DNA from: Lucifuga dentata | Lineage: Eukaryota; Chordata; Actinopteri; Ophidiiformes; Bythitidae | DNA length: 64,000 nucleotides | Assembly (NCBI GenBank): GCA_014773175.1 | Contig: VXCM01000779.1 | Location: 1 to 64,000 of the forward strand | Direction of reading: 5' to 3' | Shown here: positions 22,301-35,252 of the stretch, piece by piece | How the letters are laid out: every line of letters begins with the position of its first letter | Numbering within the stretch: the first letter of the stretch is position 1 | Position numbers and translations under genes: made by a program | Notes under the pieces: model-generated | Told to the model about the DNA's origin: nothing | The model's database searches: none | What the model saw: only the letters and a program-made list of their open reading frames with translations

Positions 22301-25300
22301 GCTGTTTCAATGGCTTTTCTCAGCTCCTTCATTGAAACCGCAGAGAAACTGGAAGGTAAATAGAGAAGGCAGCTTAAACTATCTAATCGTGGTGTGTTCA
22401 CAGAAACTGGGACGTTTGGGATGTCTGTCAATCAGACATTGTGAAGGTTTCATGTACTTTTAAATACATCCATCTCTGTTTAATGTGGCATTATTAAATC
22501 TCTTCAGACTCAAATGTTGAAGACGTGCAGATGGCTGCTGTCGACTGCGGCGAGTGGACCGACCTCTGCTCTGCTCAGCCTGCAAGCCCACTCCCCGTCC
22601 CATTCCAGCCAATCACAGCCTTCCCCAGCATCCTGCTGCTCCGTCCCCAGGAGTCAGCCAAGCATTACAGAGGAATGCTGGGGAGTGAGGCGCTGCATCG
22701 CTTCATCATGCTGTGAGTTTTATGCTTCTAAAAAAAAAAAAAAATAACCCAAATATGAAAGAAAATAACAAGGAATAATAAACCAGAGCTGAATTTCCCT
22801 GCAGGGATGTTTGTCTTAGACGCCACTGCAGCAGCATCAAGGACATAAAAGCAGTTTCTGAACAAGCAGCCAAACAGCAGTGCTACACAGAAACATGTGT
22901 TTATTGTCACAGCATTCAACAGAGGAAAAGCACGATTTTATCAGATGCAAAAAAGGAAAAAGATAAGAGAGCGCAGACAGCGTTTGATGGCCACATCACT
23001 TCCATAGACCATAACCTGAACTGCTTAAACACACACAAGAACACACTCTATTAGACTGGCTACATGAAAGCAAATGTATCACACAAATGTCTTCAAACAG
23101 AATAAATTTTTTGAATTTGGAGGAAATACTGCTGCACTTATGTAACAGATCTCAACAAATAATGTTTGTGATGATCAAACAGGCAAGAGGAAAGTCTTTG
23201 CTTGTGTAGCCTCGCTTTTGTAAGAGTGTGTGTGTGATTGGATGGGCTGTGTTTTGTTATACACTTTATGTGCGTCTATCTACACACATTTATGTGCCTA
23301 TGTAACTGTGCGCACTTATTTGCCTTTAACAGAAGTCGTCCAGCTTCTCCTGTGCTGCTGTCCTCCCAAGAGGAAGTGATGTCATTCCTTCAGGAAGTAC
23401 CTGGAGGCTACAGGCCCGACAAAGTACTGGGGCTATTCAAGACACACTCACACACAGGTAGAAGGGTGTTAAGTGTCTGTTCAATGCATGGGTGATGCAC
23501 CTTTTTTGTAATTTATATCACCCTAATTAATTATTGTTCATGTTAATCATTTATGACAGTGGGTTAAAATATAAAAGTTAACATTGCTTCAGCCTCATTT
23601 TAAAAAAGATGGCATCCATAAAGCCTCTGCAGCATCCAGGCTTGGCTGCACTTTGTTTTCTTCCATTCTTATTGATATTTGCCCTTTGGTAGCCACTAGC
23701 CTCACCCTGTTAGCTGCAGGCCAGCTGGCCGCAGACTACTCACCGCTAACGGTAAATGATGGAGAGTTACGTAAAACGCCTCTCCATCATTGAAAAATCA
23801 GTTTCAAGCAAACAGAAAGACTGAGTCATGCCACACAGATGGTTAATAAGTATTATAATTTTAATGTTAGAAATAATTGCATATTATACCTTCAACTATT
23901 CACATCTCAAGGTTGTCACATGTAGAGCACACACAGGTGTAATTAATGACTTAATTACTGTTGACTGCGCCTTCGTTAACGTTATTAATTACACCTGTGC
24001 TTTCCCTGCAGCGACAGTCACACCGTCGCCCCACAACTCGCTCAAAACAATCTTTCCTTTCAAAAACTAGGATTCTTTTCTGCTGCGTTAGCCGATCTTA
24101 ACTCTGGCCCCCCGCCGCGAACGGCGTGTCGGCGGCGCTGTTTGTCTCGGCAGGCGTGTCGGTGTTCGTTGAAGCAGCGGAGTCGCTGAGAGGAGAGATG
24201 CTGACGGGACTGCTGACAGAGGAGCTGGCAGAGAAATGGTAACGGCTCCGTGTCGACTGTCGCAGCGTGGCCTTTTTTGAAGATACAGTATCGCTCCAAA
24301 AAATATGTGGACGCCCTTCCTAATTGTTTAAGCCACACACATTGCTAACAGGTGTAATCAACATATCCATGTAATCTCCAGACGCACCGTATTAATGCCC
24401 AGGGTTTGGGAATGGGATGTCTGACAAGCTCATGTAGGTGTGATGGTCAGGTGTCCACATACTTTTGGCCATACAGTGTATAAATATCATCTGAACTTGC
24501 AAATACACCATACGAGATGTAACAGTTAAAGGACCATACCAAACATTTTGCATGTTTGAGCCTAATATATGCAATTTTCGTACATTAGGTTACTGACAAT
24601 CATTTCCCAAAGCATGCTACTGAAATGGCGAGTTAAACATTTTTTTTTCCTACCTTCCAGACCACCAGTTCATTCTGGTACGCTAGTAAAATCAACTTGT
24701 TGACACTTGAAACATTCTTGGGATTGACAGTCCATTATCGTGAACAAGATGGTATTCAGGTTTTTTCAGAGTTTTGTAATTTTAGCGTTTAAGCGCAATA
24801 AAAAGTGTGGAGTGAATATGTTTCCACTGGGGAATATAGTCCGAAAAGAAAACGTGCATTAAGGAAAAATTTAAAGGACCTTGACTTCTTAAGGCTGCTT
24901 AACTGTTAGCAGGTGAAGCATCAATTTTTAAGGTGGGTGTATCGCTTGAATATTTGATTTTGAAAGATTGAGAGATTTTGCAAAATATCANTAAGGTGGG
25001 TGTATCGCTTGAATATTTGATTTTGAAAGATTGAGAGATTTTGCAAAATATCAGGAACGCTGAAATATGGTTTTATCCTTTGGGAAGTGATTGTCAGTAA
25101 TGTAATGTGTATGAAAATTGAATATATTAAGCTCAAACATGCAAAATGGGTGGTATGGTGTAAATGGTTTGGTGTGTTGTGTTAGAAATCATTCAGTAAA
25201 TTTAAACAGCTAATGAGGCCTAAAGGTGAATTACTATTTTGTAACAGCATTTTGATTGATGATTTTGTGAATGCGTATTATACAGGGCCACAGACCACGA

Positions 25301-28300
25301 TGTGGACCTCCCTGCATTGCTGGTGTTTCCATCTTGGAGGAAAGGCACCCCGCCCTCCCCGCTCCCTCTCCCCTCCTCGGCCGAAGAGCTCCGCACACGC
25401 GTTAATGCAGAACTGCTCCACACACTGGTAAATCAAACTAGGTGTTCTTTTGGCTCTCTGCCATAAGATATCATGTTTCCCCTGAGACATTCAGAGTAAA
25501 TAACAGAGGAGATATCTTTTGTTTAGCTGAGTTAATACCGCAACCTTCAGATCTCATTGTGTGTAACAGCTGTATATAAATAGAGTGGGCATCACTTCCT
25601 GGAAGTTTGAGTAAGTTCATCGTATGTCACAGATAACTAGCACCATATGTGAGTGCGTAGTTCTGGGCTCCTTCCATACATTCAAGGCCCAAGTTAATGT
25701 GCTACATGTGTGTATTTCATGTTAACAAATGCAAAGAATTGACATGGAATCCACAAACTTGAGCTTTTGCGTCTTATTTTTTCCTCTCTCGCATATTCGT
25801 CCTTGCCCCCGCAGCCCGAGCTAACAGTGGAAAACCTGCCGTCCTTCCTCTCCATGGGCAAAGCCCTCCTTATCCTCTTTGTGGGAGAGGAAGAGGGCGA
25901 AATGGGGCAGAGGGACAACAAGGCGGTGGTGGAGGAGATGAGGCGAGCAGTAGGGACCGGAGGTGGGAGGATGGAGCGATACCTGGCCTGCTGGATCCAC
26001 CTGTATGTACATGAATGCGTGCAGCAGTCAGGCCATCAGGCTGATGACGATTTGTTGCGTCTTCCATTCATCAACGAAATGCATTCCTTCTTTTTTCAGC
26101 GGCCGTACTCCAGCTGGCGTCTCTGTCCTGGAGTCGTACGTGACCACTTTGCCCACTCTACCTGCTCTGTTCCTCACCCATCTGCCTTCCAGAGAGGAGA
26201 TCTACCACTACCCTCCCAACGCTCCCATAGTGGCGCAATCTGTCCTGCAGTGGCTGCAAAGGGTAAAGGACGGGACCGAGCCACCAGCAGGTACGTCAGA
26301 CGATAATTAAGAGGATAAAAGTTGATAGATTAGAGGAAAGTGGAATAGAAGAGCACAGAAGAAAGCAGGGTTGAAATGATTAAACAGAAGTTATTAACAA
26401 CATTAACACTAAAATAGATATTAATAGGTTCTAATGACTCAAAGATCCCAAGAGAGCCATTAAGGCATGGATGCAGTCACCTCAGTGACAAGAAGAGTGA
26501 CTCCCCAGACACAAACAAACATTTTAAAGAACCTGACCTCCGCTCCTCCACCCTGAGTCATTTATTACCTCTGTTCAATCTAATTGCTCTCTAAAAATAG
26601 TATTAGCTCTTTCTGTCGGCGCTAAGATCTCATTAGCACCTTCTGTGGATGTGATAATCCCGCTAATAACAAACCAATTAAAGCATTTATGCCAATTTTT
26701 CAACATTCTGGCCGTCGTCATGACACATTTCATTTTGTCCGCACCCTTCTTAACCTTTGCTTTCTCCACGGCAATGACATTCCTCATCACAGTAATAGCC
26801 TTCCCACCTGCAGCAATGAAATTCCTGCTGTAGCATTGACTTTCCTGCCTGCTGTAATGACTTTTCAGCTCACCGTGTGGATTCCGTTTCCACCTGGCAG
26901 CTCTACGGGTTCCATCGCTTTCTAACTCAGTGTCTATGTGCATTTACGCCAGATTGAAAGGGGGATTCACTTTAAAATATGTAAATATTGATCTTTTCCC
27001 TCCTTAAAGGATCATATTGGCGATTTAGCATGTTTGAGCCCAATAAATACAACCTGAATACATAGCATTGGACTGATAAATATTAGAATAGTTTTTCCTG
27101 CCTTCCAGACCACCATTGGTTTCAGTTCATTCCAGTACGCTATTAAAATCAACTTGTAGAGACTTGATCCAACATGGAGCTACATGCAAGAGAAAATGCA
27201 TTTCTCTGCCAGGAAATATAGTCCTTGGAGAAAACTGCTTTACCGAGAAATTACAGTGACCGTGCCTTCTATAATCGTGTAGGTGTTAGCAGGCGAAATA
27301 TTGAATTTTAAGGTGGGTGCATCACCTGAACATTTGATTTTAAAAGGTTAGCATTGCAGCATGTTGCACCGCCATTTTGATGTGAAATGTGCCTGTGAGA
27401 CGACAGGATTTGAGGCTAGCGGGTCAAATTACAGAGAGATGGTGCTCAAGATGAATTGGTGAGCTGATTTAAATGCAATAATTGTCAGATGTCAGGGGTA
27501 GAATAAACTAAAGCAATACCAAGTGCAATTTCATGATCTTTTATAAGGCAGTTAGTGGTCCTATGAGATAAGCTAGGTAAAGAATGGTAATAAAATATGC
27601 AGTCTAAACAGTGACACTGACATCAGATGTGGGAAAAGCACCATAAAAGAAATTATGAAATAGATTTTACAGCCAGCAAGGAGTTTACAATGATGCAAGT
27701 TTTCTGCTATGGAAATATATAGTCACAGGAAATGGAATCGTCTGATAATGTCTGTACCATCTTTTCTCAGTGTATAAAGGTTAAAGGAACATGTCAACCA
27801 TTTTTACATTGTTATACCGTGATGCTCTTACCCACAGATGAGCTCAGTGATAAAACTGTGACTGGGTCGAACATTTGGCTTCGCAGCTCTACTTAATCAG
27901 CATAAAAGGTTTTTAAATGACGATGATGTTTGTTGAGGTAATTTGAGTCCGTAAACTTCAACTGTCTGGAGCATTTGTCCTTTAAACCCTGAAGGACCAA
28001 GATAAGCCTGTAGCCTCGCTGTGACTTGTCCCCATCAATCTGTTACTGTCATCACATTCCATCTGTTCTCCATTCAGAAACCAGAGGCTGTTTTTTAACT
28101 TTCTGCGAGTAGATTTTTGTTTTGAGCCGAAATTGCTCTCATTGGCTGAGGTGAAAGGACCAGGGATTATTTATGTATAATTGAGAGTATGATTAATTAT
28201 GGGATGATTCTAATATGAAATCAGCAAGGAAACATGCTTTTCAGAAAGGGACCCGACCTGGACATATCAGATTTTTGATAGCCAATATCAGGTTATTAAC

Positions 28301-28573
28301 TCAGACGAGTCTGGATCAATAGTTATAGATCTCTTTATCAATTGATCTGCAGGCAGGTTGGGTGAGGATCACTGGCCTCCCGTTGTCCCATTCTACGATT
28401 TCCTGTCAGTTATGGACCGGGAATTGCCTGGTTATGCCCAGCAGAAAACTCCAAAATCCAAAGGTAAGAATGGTTCAGAGGAGGGCAAAAACGCGAGAGG
28501 AGACAAACAAGTGCAGAAGGATTCAACCTTCAGCTCTTCAACTCCTCCTCCTCCTCCGCACTCCGAGCTCTAA
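19335..28573 (+). CDS. txndc16: txndc16 (ERp90), thioredoxin domain-containing protein 16, complete, 19 exons
   Basis: Coding exons: 19335-19488, 19641-19723, 19886-19959, 20223-20297, 20513-20634, 20766-20856, 21059-21227, 21373-21542, 21633-21693, 21773-21890, 22038-22184, 22296-22355, 22508-22712, 23333-23457, 24154-24238, 25286-25427, 25815-26002, 26100-26290 and 28353-28573. The phases close over 826 residues, against about 825 in human. Intron 8 has a GC donor; the rest are GT-AG. It starts with a signal peptide (MWLYIALFLLWMRAGLC) and consists of several thioredoxin-like folds with no CxxC, for example WDAVSMAF where active thioredoxins have WCxxC. This fits ERp90, an ER-luminal, redox-inactive partner of the ER degradation flavoprotein ERFAD. 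An acidic run (EEEEEEE) falls in exon 10. The protein ends in a lysine-rich, proline-rich tail with HSEL. An in-frame ATG at 19224 was not used because it lies before the likely acceptor and has no clear signal peptide. Confidence 0.96.
21543..21632 (+). other. GC-AG intron 8 of txndc16
   Basis: Exon 8 ends ACAG and the intron begins GCAAGA; the acceptor is ATTACCAG. This is the usual context of a U2-type GC-AG intron, and only this junction keeps the frame into exon 9. The intron is 90 bases long. Confidence 0.85.
23755..23791. repeat. 12-bp inverted repeat in txndc16 intron 14
   Basis: AATGATGGAGAG (23755-23766) pairs exactly with CTCTCCATCATT (23780-23791) around a 13-base loop. It lies between txndc16 exons 14 and 15. 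Confidence 0.75.
23932..23999. repeat. 16-bp inverted repeat in txndc16 intron 14
   Basis: CACAGGTGTAATTAAT (23932-23947) pairs exactly with ATTAATTACACCTGTG (23984-23999); three further pairs, one of them G-T, extend the stem inward. It lies 140 bases right of the smaller inverted repeat in the same intron and could be the end of a small transposon. Confidence 0.75.
24530..25160. mobile_element. TTAA-type MITE, copy 2, long form, in txndc16 intron 15
   Basis: It begins AGGACCATACC after TTAA (24526-24529) and ends in a decayed right terminal repeat (GTGGTATGG) without a clear TTAA. The interior (about 500 bases) matches copy 5 at 33.8 kb in the opposite orientation, so this is a longer version of the family. 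It also contains an N-flanked 62-bp assembly duplication at 24929-25053. Confidence 0.85.
24929..25053. other. N-flanking 62-bp duplication
   Basis: Bases 24929-24990 and 24992-25053 are the same segment around the N at 24991, inside MITE copy 2. Assembly join. Confidence 0.85.
26291..28352 (+). other. txndc16 intron 18
   Basis: A 2.06 kb intron before the last txndc16 exon. It contains MITE copy 3 (27008 to about 27345). A second pair of TTAAAGGAACATG and GTCCTTTAAA ends at about 27.78 and 27.98 kb may mark another small element. No exon is recognised. Confidence 0.55.
27008..27345. mobile_element. TTAA-type MITE, copy 3, variant subfamily, right-truncated
   Basis: Starts AGGATCATATTGG after TTAA (27004-27007). 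It shares GCATGTTTGAGCCCAATAAA and the interior GGTGGGTG-CATCACCTGAA block with copies at 35.25 and 42.96 kb, which form a sister subfamily to the CATACCGG copies. The right terminal repeat is missing. Confidence 0.75.
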
Positions 28574-30000
28574 CAAGATGGATGAAGATCAGATCAGTTT
28601 AGCTTTTAGTTTTCTGGGCTTTAGATATTTCCGTCTTTTTTTTTTTTAATTGAAATTTAATCATAAGATTATTGGAATCAACATTCCCGTGAACACGCAA
28701 TGGAGCCATGATAGCTGATTATTTTGAGTCAGCTCTTTCACAAATTTCAAACCACAACAGTTAAATTTTTTTTCACCCAAATATTTTTTGACAATGTAGC
28801 AGAATTTAGTAAAAATACATAATATAACATATTGATATTGATCATTTCGACCATAAACAAGTAGAACATGCACCCTAACTTGTGAGTCAGGGTACAGGTC
28901 AATAAAGCCATCAAACCTTCTCCATTATTGACATAGAAATAGAGGATAATTGAGGAAAATGTGTTGGCCATTTGAGCCAGGGAAATAAAAACATATGTAA
29001 AAGATTTTTTCTAAACTTTTCATATCCTATAATTGTTTTAAATGTTTGTTAGTTTGTAGTATTGAAAGGCGCCAACAAATAAAACGTATGGTTATTGAGA
29101 TAATCAGTGGAAACCACATATACCTCAGTCCTACCTCAATGTGAAACTGCGCATTCAATTAATAATCACTTCTCTCTAAAAGTACCAGAAGCTGTAATGA
29201 GATAACACCGTCTCATATATCACATAATAACCATCATAAATGCTTATAATCGTTCAAGCTTCACTTTACGTTGATCAGCGTTTTGGCTTTCAAAGCTCAC
29301 TTTCTCGCTTACTCTGTTTTGGAGCAAACTGCCATTATTTCAACTTCTGCTTTTATCATCACACGTTTCCAGTGTCGCTAAGCTTTGGAAACTTCTTGAA
29401 ACTTCTGAAAAGCTCTGACGCTGTTACATTTGACAGTTATCATTGACAACCAGTACAATTGTTGTATTTTTTAATTGTATCATCTGTTACCAAACTGCCT
29501 GATATTTATGAAATCACGCCAAAGTATGTAAATTACACTGATTACAGACTCTGAAGTTGAACTGTATCTTTATACTTTTGACCAACGACATCCTGGAAAT
29601 TCTGCTGATGCTGTTATTTTTCCCATCATTCCGCCTCCCGTCCCGTAACGACAGTGGCATCATGGGATCGGCACGTAATTTTTCCTGGCCGTTTTGCTGC
29701 AGAACAAAAGGTGTGGAATTCTTTTGTTGGATGGGTCGGATTTAATCAGGATCATGGTTTCAAATGTGGTTCCTGGACTTCCTGTTGGTGTCACAGTTAA
29801 AGGGAACATCCGTCCAAAACCAGGTCTGGACTTAAACGCCTGACATAAGAGGCTTTGTGTATGTTTTTACTGGACTGACAGACTTTTTATGACGGATTAT
29901 ATGTGACTGCAGTGTGGTATAAATACTTCCAAGTCCAAATTCTTCTAACATCTATGTGAATGTTTTTTTAAATTGTGTCTGTTAAAATAAATCCTGTGTT
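28574..30000 (+). other. txndc16 3' UTR, candidate
   Basis: After the stop at 28571-28573, AATAAA signals occur at 28984-28989 and 29986-29991. The second has a GT-rich downstream stretch (CCTGTGTTTTC). Which is used cannot be told from sequence. No coding exon is seen. Confidence 0.4.
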
Positions 30001-33000
30001 TTCAACACTGTTGCATCGCCGTCAAAATGTGGATTCCGTCATCCATCAGTGGCATCGAAATGGAACATCTGCTTTGTATCAGCCATGGACACACATCTGA
30101 TGAGTGTTTTAGCTTGGATGCTGCACTGAACCTGAGAGCTTGATGCTTACAGTCGGATTCATAATCTTAAACTATGAAACTAAAGTGTCCAAATAGAAAT
30201 AAATCTTACCAGTATTACTTTAAACTGCAAAAAAATCAGGTTGTAAAATGATTAAATCCACTGATCATCGTCTTGGTTTTGGCACAGCTTTTAAGGTAAT
30301 TTGCTGAGACATTTTGGAGGGATTGGATTCTGTATTGATTATTAAGAAATTATGAAATGCATTTAATCAGAACAACATTTCAAACTGAGAGGAAGCAGTC
30401 TTTAAGTGGCTCGTGAAGTCTGCTTCAGTGTGTGTTTCTCCATGATGTCAGACTTCAGTCATTCTGCTCTGGTAAATGTGATCAGTGTTGAAGTAGAAGT
30501 GAACAGAGCAGCTCTGGCCAAGCTAATTGCTGTGTGTTAATACTGCAACAGCCTGGATTTCACTCCCTTTATCTGTTTAGGTTTCACACTTAATTTTTCC
30601 AGAAATAGCTGTATTAAAACAAGATTAAACCCTGACAGATGCGCCTCTGTTACCCTGCTTGACTTAATGTTATTTGATTTTAAAACCGTTTTTCCAGACT
30701 TCTGGGCTTAAAGTCTTATCTAACATCAACTTGTGTGTCAGCTAAGTAACGTATGGCTGTGCCAGTGTTGGCTGACTTCAGGTTAATGATGTTTTTGGAT
30801 GTGGAATTTCAGGACGGGATTACTCGCCGTGCCAGAAAGCTGGCGAAACTGAAACTGATCTTTGCAGCTGCAGATGATTGACTAATGATGACCAATTAAA
30901 CCTCCACTGGGCAATTTAACAAGCTTACAGCCTTTAATTGCACCATCAGGCAACTGTCTGAATTTTGGACAAATTCATTATCTGGAAAATTACCCTACAA
31001 AGAAAGCAAGTTATTATACAGGATGCTCAAACGTCGATAATATGAATTGGGTCAAATAGAGTTACTGTGCAGCTTCTCACTAGGTGGCACTCCCTCTGCT
31101 ATAAAGAGAGTATTTTTCTGATAAAAGAAGATTTATGCATATATCAGCAGAGTGGAGCTTTAAACCTGGATATGTTTTAGGTCAAGATGGAAAGTACAGT
31201 AACTAAATGTATTTCAGAATTGATGTCTGTTATTAGTTACATTACAGGTTGAGATTATTTTGGTCAGTTATTTTCAGAAAACCAATCTGCTTTTCTTTCA
31301 ACTCGGGCTTGTCTGTGTCTGAAAACAAATCAGTTTTGTTTCTCTGCAAACAGGAAGTGACTTTGTGGTCTGATACTCGACACTCGTGGATCCTCTTATA
31401 TGTGTGTGTGTGATATCTCTTTCCTCTGCTATCAGTTTTCTGTATATCGCCGTTTTGCCCTTTCTTCTGTGTATCCGACAATGCAATTTCCTGTAGCAAT
31501 AATAACTGACTGATGACGATAATAAAGTCTTCATCTTGATCTGGAAGATCTTGAACTAATGATATTATCTAGACCCCGCAAGCTGCGTCTGTCTCTCTTC
31601 TCTTATATTTTTAATTCCATCTTTGTATTTTGCTGTGTATGTCCATAAACTGGTACAAAATGCCATAAAACAGGAATGCATTTTGTAAAAGAAAAAAATA
31701 TATAAAGAAAAAAAAATAATTTGTGATTTGGATCACATGACCCACGTTTCCCTTTAAGTAACTTTGACAGCTTGTCCAGGCGCTGATCACATTTTTATCG
31801 GCAGCCAATAGGGGGAGCTAGCAATGTTGTGAAATAGTATATATATTTAAAAAAAAGAAGCCCTATTTGTGGGTTCAGATCAATTTTTTTCCAAATCTGA
31901 CTGCAGCATTTGTAGTTTTAAATGCTACGTAGCCATGTAACACACATAAAAGATACGGTGTGTGTCCTTGTGTTCATGCATGCAAAGACACACACCATGT
32001 TTTGATGTCAGACTGAGAAAACACACACTAATGGGTATTTTATTGCTGTGGTTAAACATCAGAATAAAACAAATCTAAGATATTCAGTGATATTCAGTAT
32101 TTAATTTGCTGTGGTTCAAGTCGGGAATTTGCGTGTATGCGTGACGTGGTTGTTTTAGCTGCTTGATTGCACAGGTTGATTATTGGCTCTGTGTGTGTGT
32201 GTATGTGAGTGTGTGAGAGAGCAAGAAAGACGTGTGAGAGCTGTTTTATTAGGTTTGGTACACAATTCTGGGAAGAGAAGCATAATGGGTCACTAGAGAC
32301 AAGCAGGAAAACTCTGTATATGTGTGTGTGTGTGGTCAGGGTGAAAACAGTTTCAGATTCAGTTCTGGACATATCCCCTGACTGTTCCAGTATTTGGTGC
32401 ATTTTTCTCCAAATATTGCTGGTTATACTATGTGAGAGTTCCAGTTTCAAGATGCAGTGCATGCTGGGAAATGTGAAGGAGGGGGTGTAAAAGAAACTCT
32501 CACCCTTTTGAATAATCAAACGCTAATTAAAAGTGCTATTAATTAGAATCAAATCTTTGCTCGCTTCCTGAGTTTTCACATATACATTTTGAATTGTGCA
32601 GAAAATACCTGCTGTTTCATATTCAACATTAAGGTAGCAATTAAACACCTTGTTATTTTAGCAAAAGCATAACAAGAATTGTTTTGTTAGCATTAAATAA
32701 GTGGCATCAAAACCTGATTTCATCTCCAGACATGTGGCAATCGCTTCAGTAAATTTAGAGAGAAAAGACCAAAGATTCTTAGTCTGCAACAGGAAGCAAC
32801 AGGGGATTATGGGAAATGTGAGACAGATGCGACCAATCATCCAACCATGGACTCTTTTGTTTGCGGTAATTATGCCACTTAATAATACAAGTAATTACAC
32901 CACAATTAATCACATCGAGTTACTAATGATGGCTTAAGCTCACACACACACACATCATTTGCCTCCGTCTTGTATTTGCGTTTTCGTTTGTACCAGATGG

Positions 33001-33228
33001 ATGAACTTCTCTCCCACCTCCAGCTCCTGGCAGCCACGCAAACACCTTTTAACACCTATTGGAATGGTTAACAAAGGCTCTTTCTGGTTCGTGTGTGTCC
33101 GAGTGTGTGTGTCAATACAGATTTTTGACAGTCGAACAAAGCCAGTGTGCGTCACTGATACAATGAAAACGATAAAGTCTGTCTCCTCAGTATTCTCTTT
33201 TACCGCAGCCAGATAATTCTCTCTTTAA

Positions 33229-33327
33229 AAGGCCATATTGGTGGTTTCAAAAAATTTAAGTTTTATATTTTGGAAAATGGTTGGCAGTAATGTAGTCTTA
33301 AACATGCATAATCACTGGAATGGTCCT
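33229..33327. mobile_element. TTAA-type MITE, copy 4, very short
   Basis: A 99-base deletion derivative starting AAGGCCATATTGG and ending GGAATGGTCCT, flanked by TTAA at 33225-33228 and 33328-33331. Confidence 0.75.
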
Positions 33328-34097
33328 TTAAGTATGTAATGTTGTAAATCCCAATTTTCACGCAACATCTGACTCTCTAACCTCGAAAGCAACATTCACA
33401 GCCATGTGAACTCCAGTCTAAAGAGAAAATCCATCCATGTTTGGAGAATTTAGCTGCTTTACGTTAAATTCCGTTCCCATAGCCTGTAAGAAGCATTTAT
33501 GAAAAGTCCTTAATGAAGTAGCGATGTAGAAAAGAAAAACAAAAGGAGGCATGAGATGAAAGGAGGAACCCTGAGGAACTCCAATAAAAGTCAGTCATCC
33601 ATCAAGGTTGTGCTAATGTCAAAGCTTCTAGCAAAGACGAGGACGATACCTACAAAGGACCTAAATTAAATAAGCAACACAGGCAATACATTAATTGTAT
33701 ATATTTGTTAATTTGTAATAACAGAAATACTTATTGCTGTCCAACTGTGTAAATATGGAGAATTGTTACAACATAAAATATAAAAATACCCATATGTAAA
33801 AGTACACTAGGTACATACATTACATATAGTAATATTAAAGGACCATACCACCCATTTTGCATGTTTGAGCCTAATATATTCGATTTTCATACATGTTACG
33901 TTACTGACAATCATTTCCCAAAGGATAAAACCACATTTCAGCTTTCCTGATATTTTCAAAATCTCTTAATCTTTCAAAATCAAATATTCAAGTGATACAC
34001 CCACCTTAAAAATCCATGTTTCGCCTTCTAATAGTTATGCAGCCTTATGAAGTCAAGGTCCTTTAAATTTTTCCTTAAATGCAGGTCTTCTTTTCGG

Positions 34098-34228
34098 ACT
34101 ATATTCCCCAGTGGAGACATACATTCACTCCGCACTTTTTATTGTGCTTAAACACTAAAATTNACTATATTCCCCAGTGGAGACATACATTCACTCCGCA
34201 CTTTTTATTGTGCTTAAACACTAAAATT
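34098..34228. other. N-flanking 65-bp duplication
   Basis: Bases 34098-34162 and 34164-34228 are identical around the N at 34163, inside MITE copy 5. Assembly join. Confidence 0.85.
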
Positions 34229-34338
34229 ATGAAATTTTGGAAAAAACTGAATACCATCTTGTTCACGATAATGGACTGTCAATCCCAGGAATGTTTCACG
34301 TATCAACAAGTTGATTTTAATAGCGTCCTCCTTCCAGA

Positions 34339-34471
34339 CTAATGGCGGTCTGGAAGGTAGGAAAAACATTTTTAATTCACTGTTCCAGTAGTATGCTTTG
34401 GGAANCTAATGGCGGTCTGGAAGGTAGGAAAAACATTTTTAATTCACTGTTCCAGTAGTATGCTTTGGGAA
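34339..34471. other. N-flanking 66-bp duplication
   Basis: Bases 34339-34404 and 34406-34471 are identical around the N at 34405, inside MITE copy 5. Assembly join. Confidence 0.85.
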
Positions 34472-35252
34472 TGAATATATATAAATACATAATACATAAT
34501 ACATAAATACAATTAGCTTTATTTAAATTAGTAACCCTAAATTTGGTCGCTCTCTAGATATCTCTATATCCGCAGATTTATTGCTGACTTGGCACTTTTA
34601 ATATTCTTGATTTGTTCGTACTTTAGTTGTCTGGTTTACACTTTTATCCTCCTCTTTCTTGGGGTCACAGTAACTTTTAGAAGAGATTTAGAAAGGCTCC
34701 TCCCAAAGAAAAACAGCAACATGAAACCCAACATGGGAATATTCTAAGCTGATGAGTTTGATTTATTTATGAGGTCTTGTTTCCAAATATCCTCTTTGGT
34801 CACAACACAGCACATTAGTGTAATGTACCTAAATGTACTGTGTTAGGCCGTCCTGCACTCTGAAAGAGGAGATAATTCACTTTTAGCATTCACACACACT
34901 CACACACACCTTGTAGGAGTTGGAGCATTAATCATCATTTACTATCATTAAGAGTTTTTTGCTGGATCAATATAAAGTCATTAAATAAACTGTTTCTTTT
35001 TGAATGTATTTCCAGTCCAGTGCTTTTAGGCACATGAATGAAACTTACGGTGTAGTGTGTGTGTGTGTGTGTGTTCTTGTGTGTGCATGCGTGTATTTAA
35101 CGTAAAAACATCCTCCTTTTACTCCTCTTTGGGTTTCTCTCTTTGTCTCCAGATGTAAAACCTGGTAAACATCCTCCTCTGCGTCTCTGGAATGTTCCAC
35201 GGTGTTTATGTCCTGTGTATGTGTGTGTGCACGTACTTAATAATCCATTTAA

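Larger units (their letters stand above)
33839..34471. mobile_element. TTAA-type MITE, copy 5, long form
   Basis: Begins AGGACCATACCACC after TTAA (33835-33838). The interior reads in the opposite direction to copy 2, including the block with CACCCACCTTAAAAAT. The right terminal repeat is not present; the copy fades into AT-rich sequence near 34471. Two N-flanked assembly duplications fall inside it (34098-34228 and 34339-34471). Confidence 0.8.
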
